Below, piece by piece: positions 17,184 to 24,983 of a stretch of DNA of 48,817 bases (within the stretch, counting starts at the first letter, position 1; each line of letters opens with the position of its first letter). The notes below the pieces were generated by a model that was not told where the DNA came from, did not search any database, and saw nothing but the letters and a program-made list of their open reading frames with translations. Source of the DNA: Halorubrum aidingense JCM 13560 (lineage in GTDB: Archaea; Halobacteriota; Halobacteria; Halobacteriales; Haloferacaceae); contig NZ_AOJI01000035.1 of NCBI RefSeq assembly GCF_000336995.1, forward strand, positions 18,155 to 66,971, written 5' to 3'. A program made the translations under genes and the position numbers.

Positions 17184-17267
17184 TCGTGTTTATAAGGGCC
17201 GCTCTGCGCTCTAGACGTGCTTATAAATAGATCCTGTCCGAGCGCGTCGCCGCCGGTCGTGTTTATA
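17184..17267. repeat. Cluster of TATA-like repeats between kdgK and the CMI4 gene
   Basis: The exact 11-mer tcgtgtttata occurs at 17184-17194 and 17257-17267, with a third AT element cttataaatag at 17220-17230. This 105-bp gap separates two convergent genes, so promoters for either neighbour are not expected here. The sites could drive antisense or small RNAs, or belong to a dispersed intergenic repeat; related sites lie near 28848 and 48739. Confidence 0.6.
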
Positions 17268-17922
17268 GGAAGACGTCCGTTTCGAGGTCCTCAGTCGCGT
17301 CTTTGAGTCCGTCCTCTCTGGCGTCCGCCGCGTGCGAGCCCTCGATGTCCGCGTCGGTGAGGAGGTCGCGGAACTCGTCGCGGAACCGGTCGTTCGCCCG
17401 CGTCGACGTGAGATCGACGCGCGCGACGCGGGCGTACTTCGCGACCGTGTCGATGTCGGCGTCGAGCGCCTCCGCGCACTCCACGATCGAACGCCCCTCC
17501 GCGGTCAACCGCTTGAGGGCCGCGTACGCGAAGCCGGCGTCGGCGGGGACCTCGCGGTCGGCCTCGCGCACGAGGTGGAGGTCGAAGCGGGCGTCGCGGA
17601 CGGTCGCGGCGTCGATATCGTCCGGCGTTCCGTCTCCGCCTGACGCCCTGTCTTCATCTGCGACGATCGATTCGGCGATCGCCGCGTCGTCGTCCAGTTC
17701 GAACCGCCCGCGAGCGATTCGGACGTACGTCGCGTCGTCGAGGTCGGTCGAGAACGCGCCGCGCTCGCGCATCGCCGCGACCAGCTCCCGAAGCCGCTCG
17801 TCGACCGCCGCCTCGTCGCGGTCGGTGAGCGTCCCGCGGGACTCCGCCTGCCGCTCGGTGACGGTGTCGGACCCCGTGGTCTCGACGAAGATGTCGCGGA
17901 GTTCCGAGGTTTTCTCGTCCAT
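17263..17922 (-). CDS. Conditioned medium-induced protein 4
   Basis: A 219-residue acidic soluble protein. The N-terminus (MDEKTSELRDIFVETTGSD followed by a TVTERQ stretch) matches my memory of the haloarchaeal protein named for induction by conditioned medium, a density-dependent response. The middle holds ARFDLHLVREADREVP and an HTH-like region around IVECAEALDADIDTVAKYAR, suggesting a helix-turn-helix and possible nucleic-acid binding. The ATG at 17922 is preferred to an upstream frame extension. The gene is divergent from bioY. Its biochemical function is unknown. Confidence 0.75.
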   Translation of the reverse strand: MDEKTSELRDIFVETTGSDTVTERQAESRGTLTDRDEAAVDERLRELVAAMRERGAFSTDLDDATYVRIARGRFELDDDAAIAESIVADEDRASGGDGTPDDIDAATVRDARFDLHLVREADREVPADAGFAYAALKRLTAEGRSIVECAEALDADIDTVAKYARVARVDLTSTRANDRFRDEFRDLLTDADIEGSHAADAREDGLKDATEDLETDVFL

Positions 17923-18037
17923 GGACGACTCAATACGCGCTCGCGGTACAAAACTGTCGCGCCGCGCCCCGGTCTCGCTCCGTCCGCTCCCTTCGTCAAC
18001 CAGTATCTTCAAGTCGGTTTACGGGCCTGTCGTGGGT

Positions 18038-18619
18038 ATGGCAACCAGCACGGAGTCGGTCGATCTCGTCGGCGACGAGGCCGCGAGGAACCTCGCCCGC
18101 GCGGCGCTGTTCGCCGCACTCGTCGGCGCGTTCGCGTACGTGACGTTCCCGAACCCGGTCTCTCCGGTGTCGGTGACGCTGCAGGTGCTCGGCGTGTTCC
18201 TCGCCGGAATCTTCCTCGGTCCGGTGTGGGGCGCGGCGTCGATCGTTCTCTACCTCGCGGCGGGCGCGCTCGGCGCACCGGTGTTCCAGGGCGGCTCCGC
18301 CGGTGTCGGCCAGCTCGTCGGCCAGTCGGCGGGCTACCTCTGGTCGTACCCGCTCGCCGCGGCCGTCGTCGGCGCGGTCGTCCACCGGAGCGCGACGCCC
18401 CGCGACCTCGACGCGGTCGGGGTCCCGACGCTCGTGGGCGCGATGGTCCTCGGCACCGTCGTCATCTACGCGTTCGGCGTCGCCGGCCTCGCGCTCGTGC
18501 TGTCGCTCGGGCCCGTCGAGGCCGTGACCGTGGGCGCCGCCGCGTTCCTCCCCGCCGAGGCGCTGAAGATCGCCGCCGCGGTCGGGATCGTCCGGTCGGA
18601 CGCCATCGCGGCGAACTGA
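18038..18619 (+). CDS. bioY: Biotin transporter substrate-binding subunit BioY
   Basis: A 193-residue integral membrane protein with about six helices. It is the S-component of an energy-coupling-factor transporter and binds biotin. Family hallmarks visible are the PVSVTLQVLGVFLAGIFLG segment, the GAPVFQGGSAGVGQL loop and the C-terminal PAEALKIAAAVGI helix. The ATG at 18038 gives the expected length. The ATPase and T-component genes follow at once, so this locus encodes a complete BioMNY transporter. Biotin uptake fits the absence of biotin synthesis genes in this window, although they could lie elsewhere. Confidence 0.94.
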   Translation: MATSTESVDLVGDEAARNLARAALFAALVGAFAYVTFPNPVSPVSVTLQVLGVFLAGIFLGPVWGAASIVLYLAAGALGAPVFQGGSAGVGQLVGQSAGYLWSYPLAAAVVGAVVHRSATPRDLDAVGVPTLVGAMVLGTVVIYAFGVAGLALVLSLGPVEAVTVGAAAFLPAEALKIAAAVGIVRSDAIAAN

Positions 18620-18663
18620 GGTGGTCGCGTGAGTTCCCCGACCGCGGACCGGAGGGCGTCCGC

Positions 18664-19422
18664 GTGATCGACGTTGACGGCGTCACGTGTCGGTACGAGA
18701 GCGGTGGCAGCGACGGCTCCGGAGGCGTCACCGCCGTCGACGACGTCTCCCTCGCCATTCCGGACGGCGAGTTCCTCGTCGTCGCGGGCGCGAACGGCTC
18801 CGGAAAGACGACGCTCGTCCGGACGTTCAACGGGCTCGCGACGCCCGACGCGGGGACGGTGACCGTCAACGGCACCCCCGTCGCCGCGGACCTCGTCGCC
18901 GCGCGGACCGCGGTCGGCATGGTGTTTCAGGACCCGCGCGACCAGCTGGTCGCGTCGACCGTCGGCGCCGACGTCGCCTTCGGGCCGGAGAATCTCGGGC
19001 TCGCGCACGCCGAGATCGACCGTCGCGTCGCGGACGCGCTCGCGGCCGTGAACATGACCGGCCGCGAGGACGACCGGGTCGAGACGCTCTCCGGCGGCGA
19101 GCGCGAGCGCGTCGCCATCGCCGGCGCCCTCGCGATGCACCCCGACCACCTCGTCTTGGACGAGCCCTTCACCGGTCTCGACGAGCCGGCCCGGCGATCC
19201 GTCGTCGATCGGCTCCGCGCGCTCCACCGTGAGGGGACGAGCGTGATCGTCGTCACCCACGACCTGCGGGACGTGTTGGGACTCGCCGACCGCGTCGTCG
19301 GGCTCTCGAACGGACGCGTTGCCGTGGACGCCCCACCGGCTGACGCGCTCGCCGAACTGCCCGGGTTGGACGTGCGGGTACCGGCGAGTCCCCTCGCGGA
19401 CGGCGCCGACGCCGACTCGTGA
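18664..19422 (+). CDS. bioM: ECF transporter ATP-binding subunit BioM
   Basis: A 252-residue ABC ATPase that powers the biotin ECF transporter. Walker A is GANGSGKTT, the Q-loop lies in VFQDPRDQL, the ABC signature is LSGGERERVAI, Walker B ends LVLDEPFTGLD, and the switch histidine is in VVTHDLRD. The FQDPRDQLVASTVGADVAFG segment is typical of ECF-type ATPases. The GTG start at 18664 has a Shine-Dalgarno-like ggagg 8 nt upstream, unusual among the leaderless genes here and consistent with an internal operon gene. Its stop overlaps the next start (GTGA). Confidence 0.93.
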   Translation: MIDVDGVTCRYESGGSDGSGGVTAVDDVSLAIPDGEFLVVAGANGSGKTTLVRTFNGLATPDAGTVTVNGTPVAADLVAARTAVGMVFQDPRDQLVASTVGADVAFGPENLGLAHAEIDRRVADALAAVNMTGREDDRVETLSGGERERVAIAGALAMHPDHLVLDEPFTGLDEPARRSVVDRLRALHREGTSVIVVTHDLRDVLGLADRVVGLSNGRVAVDAPPADALAELPGLDVRVPASPLADGADADS

Positions 19423-20135
19423 CCCTCGCGTACGTCCCGGGCGACTCGTTCGCCCACCGGATCGACCCGCGCTCGAAGCTCCTCGTGCAGGCCGGTTTCG
19501 CGGCCGCCGCGTACGCCTACACGACGCCGCGCGGGCTCGCCGTCCTCACTCTCCTCGCCGTCGGGTGCCTCCGACTCGCCGGCGGCGGGGCGCGGGACCT
19601 GTGGGGGTATCGGTTCGCGGCGCCGGTGCTCGTCCTCGCGCCGCTCGTCGCCGGGGCGACGCTCGGGGAGCCGTGGTTCCGACTCGATCGCGCCGCCGAC
19701 ACCGCCCTCGCGAGCTACCGCATCCTGCTGATCCTTGTCGTCGCCGCGGGCTACGTCCGATCGACGCCGGTGCGGGATTCGCGCGCGGCGATCCAGCGTA
19801 CGGTACCGGGCAAGCCCGGACGATTCCTCGGTGTCGGCGTCGGGCTCGTCTTCCGGTTTCTCCCCCTCCTCAAACGCGACCTGCTGACGGCGCGGGAGGC
19901 GGTGCGAGCGCGCGGCGGCGAGGCTCTCCCGGTCCGAGACCGGATGCGTCTCGTCGCCGTCGCCGGGATCAACCGCGCGTTCGCCCGGGCCGACCGACTG
20001 GGGACCGCCCTGAACGCGCGGTGTTTCGCGTGGAACCCGACGCTTCCCCGACTCGCGTTCGGGCGGGGCGATTACCCGGCGCTGGCGGTCGGCGGGGGGC
20101 TGTTGCTGGCGGCGGCGGTCGCGGTGGCCCCGTGA
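19419..20135 (+). CDS. bioN: ECF transporter transmembrane subunit BioN
   Basis: A 238-residue membrane protein, the T-component that couples ATP hydrolysis by BioM to movement of BioY. It has about five to six helices and the cytoplasmic coupling segments with small-residue and Arg patterns (LLTAREAVRARGGE) typical of the CbiQ/BioN family, plus the N-terminal DPRSKLLVQ motif. The GTG start overlaps the bioM stop by 4 bp. It is the last gene of the bioYMN operon. Confidence 0.92.
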   Translation: MTLAYVPGDSFAHRIDPRSKLLVQAGFAAAAYAYTTPRGLAVLTLLAVGCLRLAGGGARDLWGYRFAAPVLVLAPLVAGATLGEPWFRLDRAADTALASYRILLILVVAAGYVRSTPVRDSRAAIQRTVPGKPGRFLGVGVGLVFRFLPLLKRDLLTAREAVRARGGEALPVRDRMRLVAVAGINRAFARADRLGTALNARCFAWNPTLPRLAFGRGDYPALAVGGGLLLAAAVAVAP

Positions 20136-20178
20136 AACCAGGCGTCGCCGCCGCGGAAACGATCGGCGACGGGCTCCG

Positions 20179-20197
20179 GGTTGTGGCAACCTTTAAC
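20179..20197 (+). promoter_or_regulatory. Promoter of the HdrD-like gene with an overlapping inverted repeat
   Basis: A TATA-like cctttaac at 20190-20197 is centred 28 nt before ATG 20222, giving a leaderless mRNA. The small inverted repeat ggttg-tgg-caacc at 20179-20191 touches the box and could be a regulator site or the BRE region. The role is inferred. Confidence 0.5.
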
Positions 20198-20221
20198 CGG
20201 ACCGTATCCGCCTGATCGATC

Positions 20222-22375
20222 ATGACTCCCCTGCAGGCGGCCACCCGGGAGACGTTCTGGACCATCGGTCCCGTCGGGAAGGCCGCGTTCTACTGGCTCG
20301 CCGCGGTCGCGATCCTCGTCTTCCTGTACGGCGTGTACGCCCGGTTCGCGGCGTACACGCGCGGCAGCGCGGACCCCCGCGACCGGCTCTCGAACCTCCC
20401 GGCGCGGACGCTCGCCGCGACGAAGACCGTTCTCTCGAACGAGAACCAGTTCGACCGGGACCTCTACGCCGGCGTGATGCACACCTTCGTGCTGTGGGGG
20501 TTCCTCACCCTGCTCGTCGCGACGACCATCCTCGGGTTCGACATCGACGTGTACCGCCCGCTCGCGGGCGAGTCGTTCTGGGTGGGCGACTTCTACTTGG
20601 CCTACCAGTTCACCGTCGACGCCTTCGGGCTGCTGTTCGTCGTCGGCGTCGGCATGGCGATGGCCCGCCGCTACCGCGAGCGCGACGGGCGGCTGTGGGG
20701 CAAACACACCTCGCTGGAGGACGACGCGTTCGTCTGGACGCTCTTCCTGCTCGGCGTCGGCGGCTTCGTCGTGCAGGCGCTCGGCATCGTCGGCCAGCCC
20801 GCGCGCGCCGACGAGACGGTGAGCTTCATCGGGATGGCGATGGCCGCGGGGTTCCAGTGGGCCGGGCTGACGCCCGCGGGCGCCGAGGCCGTCTACGGCG
20901 TCGTCTGGTGGAGCCACTCGCTGCTCGCGTTCGCGTTCATCGCGTGGATCCCCTACGCGAAGCCGTTCCACATGATCTCGTCGTTCGCGAACGTCGTCGC
21001 GCGCGACGAGAACGCCGGGGCGCGGCTCCCGAACGTCCCCGCCGACCTCGATCACACCAACGCCGAGTCGCTGTCGGACTTCACCTGGAAGGAGCTCATG
21101 GACGGCGACGCCTGCACGAAGTGCGGCCGGTGTACCGACGCCTGCCCGGCCGACACGGTCGGTCGGAACCTCGACCCGCGGGACGTCATCCTCGATTTAA
21201 AGGCGTACCGAGAGTCCGTGAGCGACGATCCGGTGGTGGGACACCGTGACGCGGTGGCGACCGATGGTGGAACGGTCCCCATCGTCGCCGACGAGGGCGG
21301 CGTCATCGCCAGCGAGTCGATGGAGTCCTGCATGTCGTGTATGGCCTGCATGGACGCCTGTCCCGTCGACATCGAGCACCTCACCTCCTTCACGAAGCTG
21401 AACCGCCAGCTCGTCGACGAGGGCGCGGTCGACTCGAACCTCCAGGGCGTGTTCCAAGACGTGATGTCGAAGGGGAACACCTTCGGCGAGTCGCCGTCGG
21501 CCCGCGGCGACTGGGCCGACGACCTCGACGACGTCGACGTCCCGGACGCCCGCGAGACGGAGGTGGAGTACCTCTGGTACGTCGGCGACTACCCGAGCTT
21601 CGACGACCGGAACAAGAAGGTCGCCCGCGCGCTCGCCCGACTGTTCGACGAGGCCGACGTGTCGTTCGGGATCCTGTTCGACGACGAGAAGACCGACGGC
21701 AACGACATCCGCCGGATCGGCGAGGAGTTCCTCTACTTGGAGCTGGCCGGCCACCACGTCGAGACGTTCGCCGACTGCGAGTTCGACTCGATCGTCTGTA
21801 CGGACCCCCACTCGTACAACACCATCAAAAACGAGTACCCCGCGGTCGACTTCGCGGAGTTCGCCGACGACCCGATGATGCCGTTCGACCGCGAGGAGCC
21901 GTGGAACTCGGAGGGAGAAATCGACGTGTTCCACTGGACGCAGGTGGTCGAGGGGTTGGTCGCCGACGGCCGGCTCGGCCTCTCGGGCGACGAACTCGAC
22001 TACACCGTCACCTACCACGACCCGTGTCACCTCGGGCGGTACAACGACGAGTACGAGGCGCCCCGCGAACTGATCCGCGCGACCGGCGCCGACCTCCACG
22101 AGATGCCCCGCTCCCGCGAGGATTCGTTCTGTTGTGGGGGTGGCGGCGGCGGGCTTTGGACCGAACACGACGAGGACGTCAAGCCGAGCGAGGAGCGGCT
22201 CCGGGAGGCCGTCGAGGACACCGATGCGGGCGACGCGATCGAGAAGTTCGTCGTCGCCTGCCCGATGTGCACGACGATGTTCGAGGACGGCCGGAAGACG
22301 GGCGACTTCGAGGACGACGTGGAAATCGTCGACGTCGCGGAGCTGCTGATCGAGGCGGTGGCGGCGGGGTCGTAG
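20222..22375 (+). CDS. Membrane-bound HdrD-like (4Fe-4S) oxidoreductase
   Basis: A 717-residue protein combining an N-terminal membrane domain with five to six helices (about residues 15-260, like nitrate-reductase gamma or HdrE) with two [4Fe-4S] motifs, CTKCGRCTDACP near residue 300 and CMSCMACMDACP near residue 375. The C-terminal half resembles HdrD/GlpC. It holds one intact CCG cluster motif (CH... CCGGGGGG... CPMC), while the first CCG-like half is reduced. Such proteins pass electrons between a soluble donor, often an electron-transfer flavoprotein, and quinone. No partner gene is adjacent. The electron donor is unknown. Confidence 0.88.
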   Translation: MTPLQAATRETFWTIGPVGKAAFYWLAAVAILVFLYGVYARFAAYTRGSADPRDRLSNLPARTLAATKTVLSNENQFDRDLYAGVMHTFVLWGFLTLLVATTILGFDIDVYRPLAGESFWVGDFYLAYQFTVDAFGLLFVVGVGMAMARRYRERDGRLWGKHTSLEDDAFVWTLFLLGVGGFVVQALGIVGQPARADETVSFIGMAMAAGFQWAGLTPAGAEAVYGVVWWSHSLLAFAFIAWIPYAKPFHMISSFANVVARDENAGARLPNVPADLDHTNAESLSDFTWKELMDGDACTKCGRCTDACPADTVGRNLDPRDVILDLKAYRESVSDDPVVGHRDAVATDGGTVPIVADEGGVIASESMESCMSCMACMDACPVDIEHLTSFTKLNRQLVDEGAVDSNLQGVFQDVMSKGNTFGESPSARGDWADDLDDVDVPDARETEVEYLWYVGDYPSFDDRNKKVARALARLFDEADVSFGILFDDEKTDGNDIRRIGEEFLYLELAGHHVETFADCEFDSIVCTDPHSYNTIKNEYPAVDFAEFADDPMMPFDREEPWNSEGEIDVFHWTQVVEGLVADGRLGLSGDELDYTVTYHDPCHLGRYNDEYEAPRELIRATGADLHEMPRSREDSFCCGGGGGGLWTEHDEDVKPSEERLREAVEDTDAGDAIEKFVVACPMCTTMFEDGRKTGDFEDDVEIVDVAELLIEAVAAGS

Positions 22376-22389
22376 TCGCGCCGCGCGTT

Positions 22390-22698
22390 TCAGGGAGGCG
22401 ACGGCGACTGCGACTCGACGGCGGCGTCGACGCGCCGCAGCAGCGAACGGCCGGGCGCGCGATCGCGAACGGGGGCGTCTCCGAGGTACTCGATCAGCGC
22501 GTCGCGGAGGAGTTCGACGCCGGCGGCGTCGAGCGCCCGGCCGCGTTCGATGCGACGGCGGGGCCGACACTGCGGCGGCGTTTCGTCTCCGGCGGCGGCC
22601 GCCGCTGCGCCCGCCTCTAGCAGGGCGGCGTGGGCGATCCAGGCCTCCTCGCGCGAGGCCGTCGGAGGCGGGTGATCGGCGTTCGTCGAGGGGGTCAT
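22390..22698 (-). CDS. Small haloarchaeal protein of unknown function
   Basis: A 102-residue protein, mostly helical, with SREEAWIAHAALLEAG near residue 15 and LRDALIEYLGDAP near residue 65, and Pro/Ser-rich ends. No membrane segment or catalytic motif is visible. It resembles short haloarchaeal proteins in which a helix with EAWxxHAALL is conserved, but I cannot name the family. It converges on the HdrD-like gene with a 14-bp gap. A TTAAAA-like run around 22722-22731 lies upstream of its ATG. Confidence 0.6.
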   Translation of the reverse strand: MTPSTNADHPPPTASREEAWIAHAALLEAGAAAAAAGDETPPQCRPRRRIERGRALDAAGVELLRDALIEYLGDAPVRDRAPGRSLLRRVDAAVESQSPSPP

Positions 22699-22758
22699 CG
22701 TCTGGGTCTCCGTACGAGGGGTCTTAAAAATGCGCTCCGATACCGACGCCTCGGCTTC

Positions 22759-22862
22759 GTCACCGTGACTTAACTATATAGTACTATATTGCCTACTGGT
22801 GGGTATGTCTCACAAACGAACGGTATGGGCTCGTTCGTACCGCTCATAGCATACTACTTAAC
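22759..22862 (+). promoter_or_regulatory. Promoter and regulatory region of the pst operon
   Basis: The proximal TATA-like ctacttaac (22854-22862) is 26-28 nt before ATG 22886. Upstream lie a perfect 11-bp palindrome gtcaccgtgac (22759-22769), a perfect 14-bp AT palindrome atatagtactatat (22776-22789), and paired ggtatg hexamers at 22802 and 22822 followed by inverted taccg/catac sequences. Haloarchaeal pst operons are induced by phosphate limitation through cis elements near the TATA box (P-boxes in Halobacterium). One of these repeats is a candidate, but which one is not known. Confidence 0.6.
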
Positions 22863-22885
22863 CGAAACACGGTCATGAACAGGTG

Positions 22886-23953
22886 ATGGCACCAAGCCAC
22901 GACGCGGAGACACAGGGCATCACTCGGCGGAAATCACTCGCGGCAATCGCCGGCGCGGGGGCACTGGCGATCGCTGGGTGTACGGAGACTGAGGGTGGCG
23001 ACGGCGGCTCTGGAGACGACGGCAGCTCCGGAGACGACGGTAGCTCCGGAGACGACGGTAGCTCCGGAGACGACGGCAGCTCCGACGGGTCCCTGTCGGG
23101 ATCGATCAACATCGCCGGGTCCTCGACGGTCTTCCCGCTGATGAGCGCGGTCGCGGAAGACTTCGCGGCGGACAACCCCGACGTCTCCATCGACATCAGC
23201 TCGACCGGCTCCGGTGGTGGGTTCGCGAACTTCTTCTGTGTCGGCGAGACCGACTTCAACAACGCGAGCCGCCCGATCAAGGAGGAAGAAGAGGAGCTGT
23301 GCGCCGAGAACGGCGTCGAGTACATCGAACTGGTCGCGGCGACGGACGCGCTCACGGTCGTCGTCAACAACGAGGCCGACTGGATCGACTCGCTCACCAC
23401 CGACGAGCTCGCGATGATCTGGGAGTCCGACGCCGTCGAGACGTGGGACGAGGTCCGCGACGAGTTCCCCAACGAGGAGATCGACCGCTTCGGCGCCGCC
23501 GACACCTCGGGGACGTACGACTACTTCATCGAGGCCATTCTGGGCGAGAGCGGTCACACCAGCGATTACCAGGCGACCGAGCAGGACAACACGATCGCGC
23601 AAGGCGTCGCCGGCAGCGAGTACGCGATCGGCTACTTCGGGTTCTCGTACTACTTCCAGAACCCCGACGAGCTGAAGGCACTGGGGATCGACGACGGCGA
23701 CGGCCCCGTCGAGCCGAGCCTCGAAACGGCCGCTAACGGTGAGTACACGCCCCTCTCCCGCCCGCTGTTCACTTACCCGTCGATCGAATCGCTCGGTGAG
23801 GAGCACATCGCGGAGTTCGCGCGTTACTTCGTCGAACAGACCACCAACGAGGACCTCGTCGCCGGCGACGTCGGGTACGTGCCCGCGACCGACGAGATCC
23901 AAGAGGAGCAGATGCAGATCCTCGAAGACGGGATCGAGCAGGCCCAGGGCTAA
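22886..23953 (+). CDS. pstS: Phosphate ABC transporter substrate-binding lipoprotein PstS
   Basis: A 355-residue surface lipoprotein that captures phosphate for the PstCAB transporter. A Tat signal (TRRKSL), a hydrophobic stretch and the lipobox IAGC lie in the first ~32 residues. A Gly/Asp/Ser linker follows, then the PstS fold beginning INIAGSSTVFPLMSA, with the phosphate-contacting loop containing SSTGSGGGF. The start is ATG 22886 (GTG 22883 is also possible), which fits the TATA box for a leaderless mRNA. It is first in the pstSCAB-phoU operon. Confidence 0.95.
   Translation: MAPSHDAETQGITRRKSLAAIAGAGALAIAGCTETEGGDGGSGDDGSSGDDGSSGDDGSSGDDGSSDGSLSGSINIAGSSTVFPLMSAVAEDFAADNPDVSIDISSTGSGGGFANFFCVGETDFNNASRPIKEEEEELCAENGVEYIELVAATDALTVVVNNEADWIDSLTTDELAMIWESDAVETWDEVRDEFPNEEIDRFGAADTSGTYDYFIEAILGESGHTSDYQATEQDNTIAQGVAGSEYAIGYFGFSYYFQNPDELKALGIDDGDGPVEPSLETAANGEYTPLSRPLFTYPSIESLGEEHIAEFARYFVEQTTNEDLVAGDVGYVPATDEIQEEQMQILEDGIEQAQG
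23012..23083 (+). repeat. 18-bp tandem repeat in the pstS linker
   Basis: Four perfect or near-perfect 18-bp units at 23012, 23030, 23048 and 23066 encode the hexapeptide GDDGSS four times, right after the lipobox. The unit length keeps the frame. The repeat forms a flexible acidic tether between the lipid anchor and the binding domain and is likely to vary in copy number. Confidence 0.95.
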
Positions 23954-24008
23954 CCCCCGCGATGAACCGGTGTATTGATTTACGACAGCGTGCGATGTCC
24001 GACCGGTT

Positions 24009-24983
24009 GTGACAGATAGTACCGAGAGTCCCGATCTCCAGCGGCGGAGCGGACTCAGACGACTGAAAGAGGGAACTTACGGTGGCCTCTTCGCAGCGTG
24101 TGCGATGGTCACCCTACTCACGACGGTCGCGATCTTCGTGACGCTGCTGTCGGATACGGTGGCGTTCTTTTCACAGATACCGGTCACGGAGTTCCTGACT
24201 AGCACCAACTGGAGCCCGAACCCGGCGGGCGGTGGACAGGTGTTCGGGATCGTTCCGCTCGTCATCGGGACGCTCACCGTCACCATCACCGCAGCGTTCA
24301 TCGCGCTGCCGGTCGGGACGCTGACCGCGATCTACCTCAGCGAGTACGCGACGTCGAACGCGCGCTCGATACTGAAACCGCTCTTGGAGATCCTCGCGGG
24401 CATCCCGACGGTCGTGTACGGGTACTTCGCGCTGGTGTACATCACGCCGGTGCTGAAAGCGACCTTGTTCCCGGAGATAAGTACGTTCAACGCGCTGTCC
24501 GCGTCGTTGATGGTCGGGATCATGACGATCCCGATGGTGTCGTCGATCTCCGAGGACGCGATGAGCGCGGTGCCCGACGATCTCCGGCAGGCCGGGTACG
24601 GGCTCGGCGCGACGAAATTCGAGGTGTCGACGGGGATCGTCGTCCCGGCGTCGGTCTCCGGGATCGCCTCCTCGTACATCCTCGCCGTCTCGCGCGCGAT
24701 CGGTGAGACGATGATCGTCGTCGTCGCGATGGGCGCGCAGGCGCGGATGCCGGCGGTCCAAGAGCTCGCGTTCGGGATCCCCTTCGTCAACCCCGCGGAC
24801 GTGCTGCTCGACTCCGGGATGACGATAACCGTCGCGATGGTGCAGATCGCTGGCGGCGACCTCGTCGGCGGAACGATACCGTACGACGCGATGTTCGCGC
24901 TCGGACTCACGCTGTTCGTGGTGACGCTCGTAATGAACGTGTTCAGTGATATTATCGCGCAACGCTACCGGGAGGAGTACTGA
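24009..24983 (+). CDS. pstC: Phosphate ABC transporter permease PstC
   Basis: A 324-residue permease subunit with about six membrane helices and the ABC permease (BPD_transp_1) domain over the C-terminal two thirds. The EAA-like coupling loop appears as DDLRQAGYGLGATKFE, and SRAIGETMIVVVAMGA is typical of PstC/PstA. The GTG start at 24009 follows pstS by 55 bp. The stop TGA overlaps the pstA ATG by one base, indicating a shared transcript. Confidence 0.95.
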   Translation: MTDSTESPDLQRRSGLRRLKEGTYGGLFAACAMVTLLTTVAIFVTLLSDTVAFFSQIPVTEFLTSTNWSPNPAGGGQVFGIVPLVIGTLTVTITAAFIALPVGTLTAIYLSEYATSNARSILKPLLEILAGIPTVVYGYFALVYITPVLKATLFPEISTFNALSASLMVGIMTIPMVSSISEDAMSAVPDDLRQAGYGLGATKFEVSTGIVVPASVSGIASSYILAVSRAIGETMIVVVAMGAQARMPAVQELAFGIPFVNPADVLLDSGMTITVAMVQIAGGDLVGGTIPYDAMFALGLTLFVVTLVMNVFSDIIAQRYREEY

